A stretch of 5,155 nt of DNA from Candidatus Rhabdochlamydia sp. (GTDB taxonomy: Bacteria > Chlamydiota > Chlamydiia > Chlamydiales > Rhabdochlamydiaceae). The stretch spans positions 1 to 5,155 of the forward strand of contig JASHWX010000028.1 in NCBI GenBank assembly GCA_030043815.1, in the 5' to 3' direction. The notes under the pieces are model-generated. The model did no database searches. It was not told the origin of the DNA and worked only from the letters and a program-made list of their open reading frames with translations. Below, piece after piece: positions 4,280 through 5,155 of this stretch (position 1 is the stretch's first letter; every line of letters begins with the position of its first letter). A program made the translations under genes and the position numbers.

Positions 4280-5155
4280 TGGATGCCCGCAAGCGTCTGG
4301 TCTTTGTTTCCCTCTTCGTCTTTTGCTTGTTTTGCGCGCTCATTGTCCAATTCTTCAGGATTCAAATCATTGAAGGGGAAAAATGGACAAAACAAGCGAG
4401 GGCGCAGCATCAGCTCGTCGTGACAGAACCGTTTAAAAGAGGGCTGTTCTATTCGAACACTTCGATCAAGCTCGGACATCCCGAGACGCCTCAGGCGTTC
4501 GTCATCGATGTCCCCAAATTCCACTTGTATGCCGACCCGGACCATATTCCTGAAACATGCCGCGATGAATTAGCCGGTTGCATTTGCAAGACGCTTGGGC
4601 TTAAAAATGAGGAGGCTAAAAAGCTAAGGTCGCAGCTCGACCGCAAGTGCCATTCGCGCAAGCTTGCGCTTTGGCTCGACAAAGAGCAGTGCGAGGCCAT
4701 CAATCAATGGTGGTTTAAATATGCGCGCACAAGGAAGATCGTGCGCAACGCGCTCTTCTTCGTTCAGGATTACCAGCGCTCTTACCCATTTGGGAAACTG
4801 CTCGGCCAAGTGCTCCATACGGTGCGCGAAGAAAAGGATGCAAAGACGCGCCAGTCGATTCCGACGGGCGGCCTCGAGCTCATTTTCGATAAGAGCCTTC
4901 AAGGAAAAGAGGGAAAGAGGCTCATTTTGCGCTCGCCGCGCCATCCATTAGAGACGGGAAAAATCCTCTCGCACCCAGAAGACGGCGCCGATGTCTATTT
5001 GACGATCAACCATTACTTGCAAGCCATCGCAGAAGAAGAGATCGCCAAAGCGGTGAAAAATGCCAATGCCAAATGCGGCTGGGCCGTATTGATGGAGCCA
5101 AGGACAGGGGAGATCTGGGCCTTGGCGCAATACCCCGGTTTTGAGCCGCACAATT
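4279..5155 (+). CDS. ftsI: PBP3/FtsI class B penicillin-binding protein, septal transpeptidase (3' end beyond window)
   Basis: The frame runs open for 292 codons to the right edge. Residues 7-27 are a single N-terminal membrane anchor (LVFVSLFVFCLFCALIVQFF), followed by RIQIIEGEKWTKQARAQHQL, typical of class B PBPs. Then come the pedestal/dimerisation domain, with QDYQRSYPFGKLLGQVLHTV (the usual R-Y-P-x-G-x-x-x-x-x-x-G block) and GGLELIFDKSLQGKEGKR (the GLE..ydk.L.G.dG block), and LTINHYLQAIAEEEI, which leads into the transpeptidase domain. CGWAVLMEPRTGEIWALAQY (266-285) is its first strand. The catalytic SxxK, SxN and KTG motifs would lie beyond the window. The common RGxIYDRNG signature near the membrane is reduced to RGLFYSNTS (54-62). 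In the periplasm it crosslinks peptidoglycan at the division site with FtsW. The ATG overlaps the ftsL stop by one base, implying translational coupling. Confidence 0.92.
   Translation, partial: MDARKRLVFVSLFVFCLFCALIVQFFRIQIIEGEKWTKQARAQHQLVVTEPFKRGLFYSNTSIKLGHPETPQAFVIDVPKFHLYADPDHIPETCRDELAGCICKTLGLKNEEAKKLRSQLDRKCHSRKLALWLDKEQCEAINQWWFKYARTRKIVRNALFFVQDYQRSYPFGKLLGQVLHTVREEKDAKTRQSIPTGGLELIFDKSLQGKEGKRLILRSPRHPLETGKILSHPEDGADVYLTINHYLQAIAEEEIAKAVKNANAKCGWAVLMEPRTGEIWALAQYPGFEPHN

Noticed and set aside
3361..4545. Minus-strand open frames under rsmH, ftsL and ftsI
   Set aside because: They are complementary-strand shadows. The apparent hydrophobic or charged runs arise from the coding bias of the real genes.
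1..5155. tRNA, rRNA, CRISPR array or riboswitch
   Set aside because: No cloverleaf-like sequence, conserved rRNA block, regularly spaced direct repeat array or recognisable aptamer was seen on either strand.

Overview
This window looks like part of the chromosome of a member of the Chlamydiae, most likely an environmental (amoeba-associated) lineage. The evidence is the gene order. A divisome/peptidoglycan operon without the usual free-living additions (mraZ, rsmH/mraW, a short FtsL-like protein, a PBP3/FtsI transpeptidase) lies head-to-head with a two-gene unit made of a charged protein of unknown function and a small TPR protein. To my recollection the same neighbourhood occurs around CT270-CT274 in Chlamydia trachomatis. 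The genus cannot be fixed from the sequence alone.

Layout. Positions 1-1218 (minus) hold the first 406 codons of a long open frame that runs off the left edge. It fuses a GNAT-type acetyltransferase domain to WD40-type repeats. Positions 1219-1471 have no gene: they hold a plausible promoter and two small palindromes for the GNAT-WD40 gene, then a 166-bp imperfect palindrome (1309-1474) resembling a non-autonomous mobile element, with TA at both ends. Positions 1472-2376 (minus) carry the TPR/chaperone-like gene and, overlapping it by 4 bases, the charged upstream gene. Positions 2377-2539 are a compact divergent control region. Positions 2540-5155 (plus) carry mraZ, rsmH, ftsL-like and ftsI/pbp3 in a tight operon with overlaps or gaps of a few bases; ftsI runs off the right edge.

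How it fits together. MraZ is a DNA-binding regulator that in other bacteria binds TGGG-type repeats upstream of its own operon. Such repeats lie directly in front of mraZ here, and a second pair with the same 10-bp period faces the opposite way in front of the chaperone-like unit. One regulator may therefore control both the division operon and a putative type III secretion-associated unit. This is the most interesting hypothesis in the window.

The second strong anomaly is in rsmH. The reading frame breaks at a run of nine T's, exactly inside the conserved VDGxxFDLGVSS motif. A tenth T would restore a full-length, well-conserved protein. This is a sequencing error, a real mutation, or a slippage-rescued gene; the sequence alone cannot decide.
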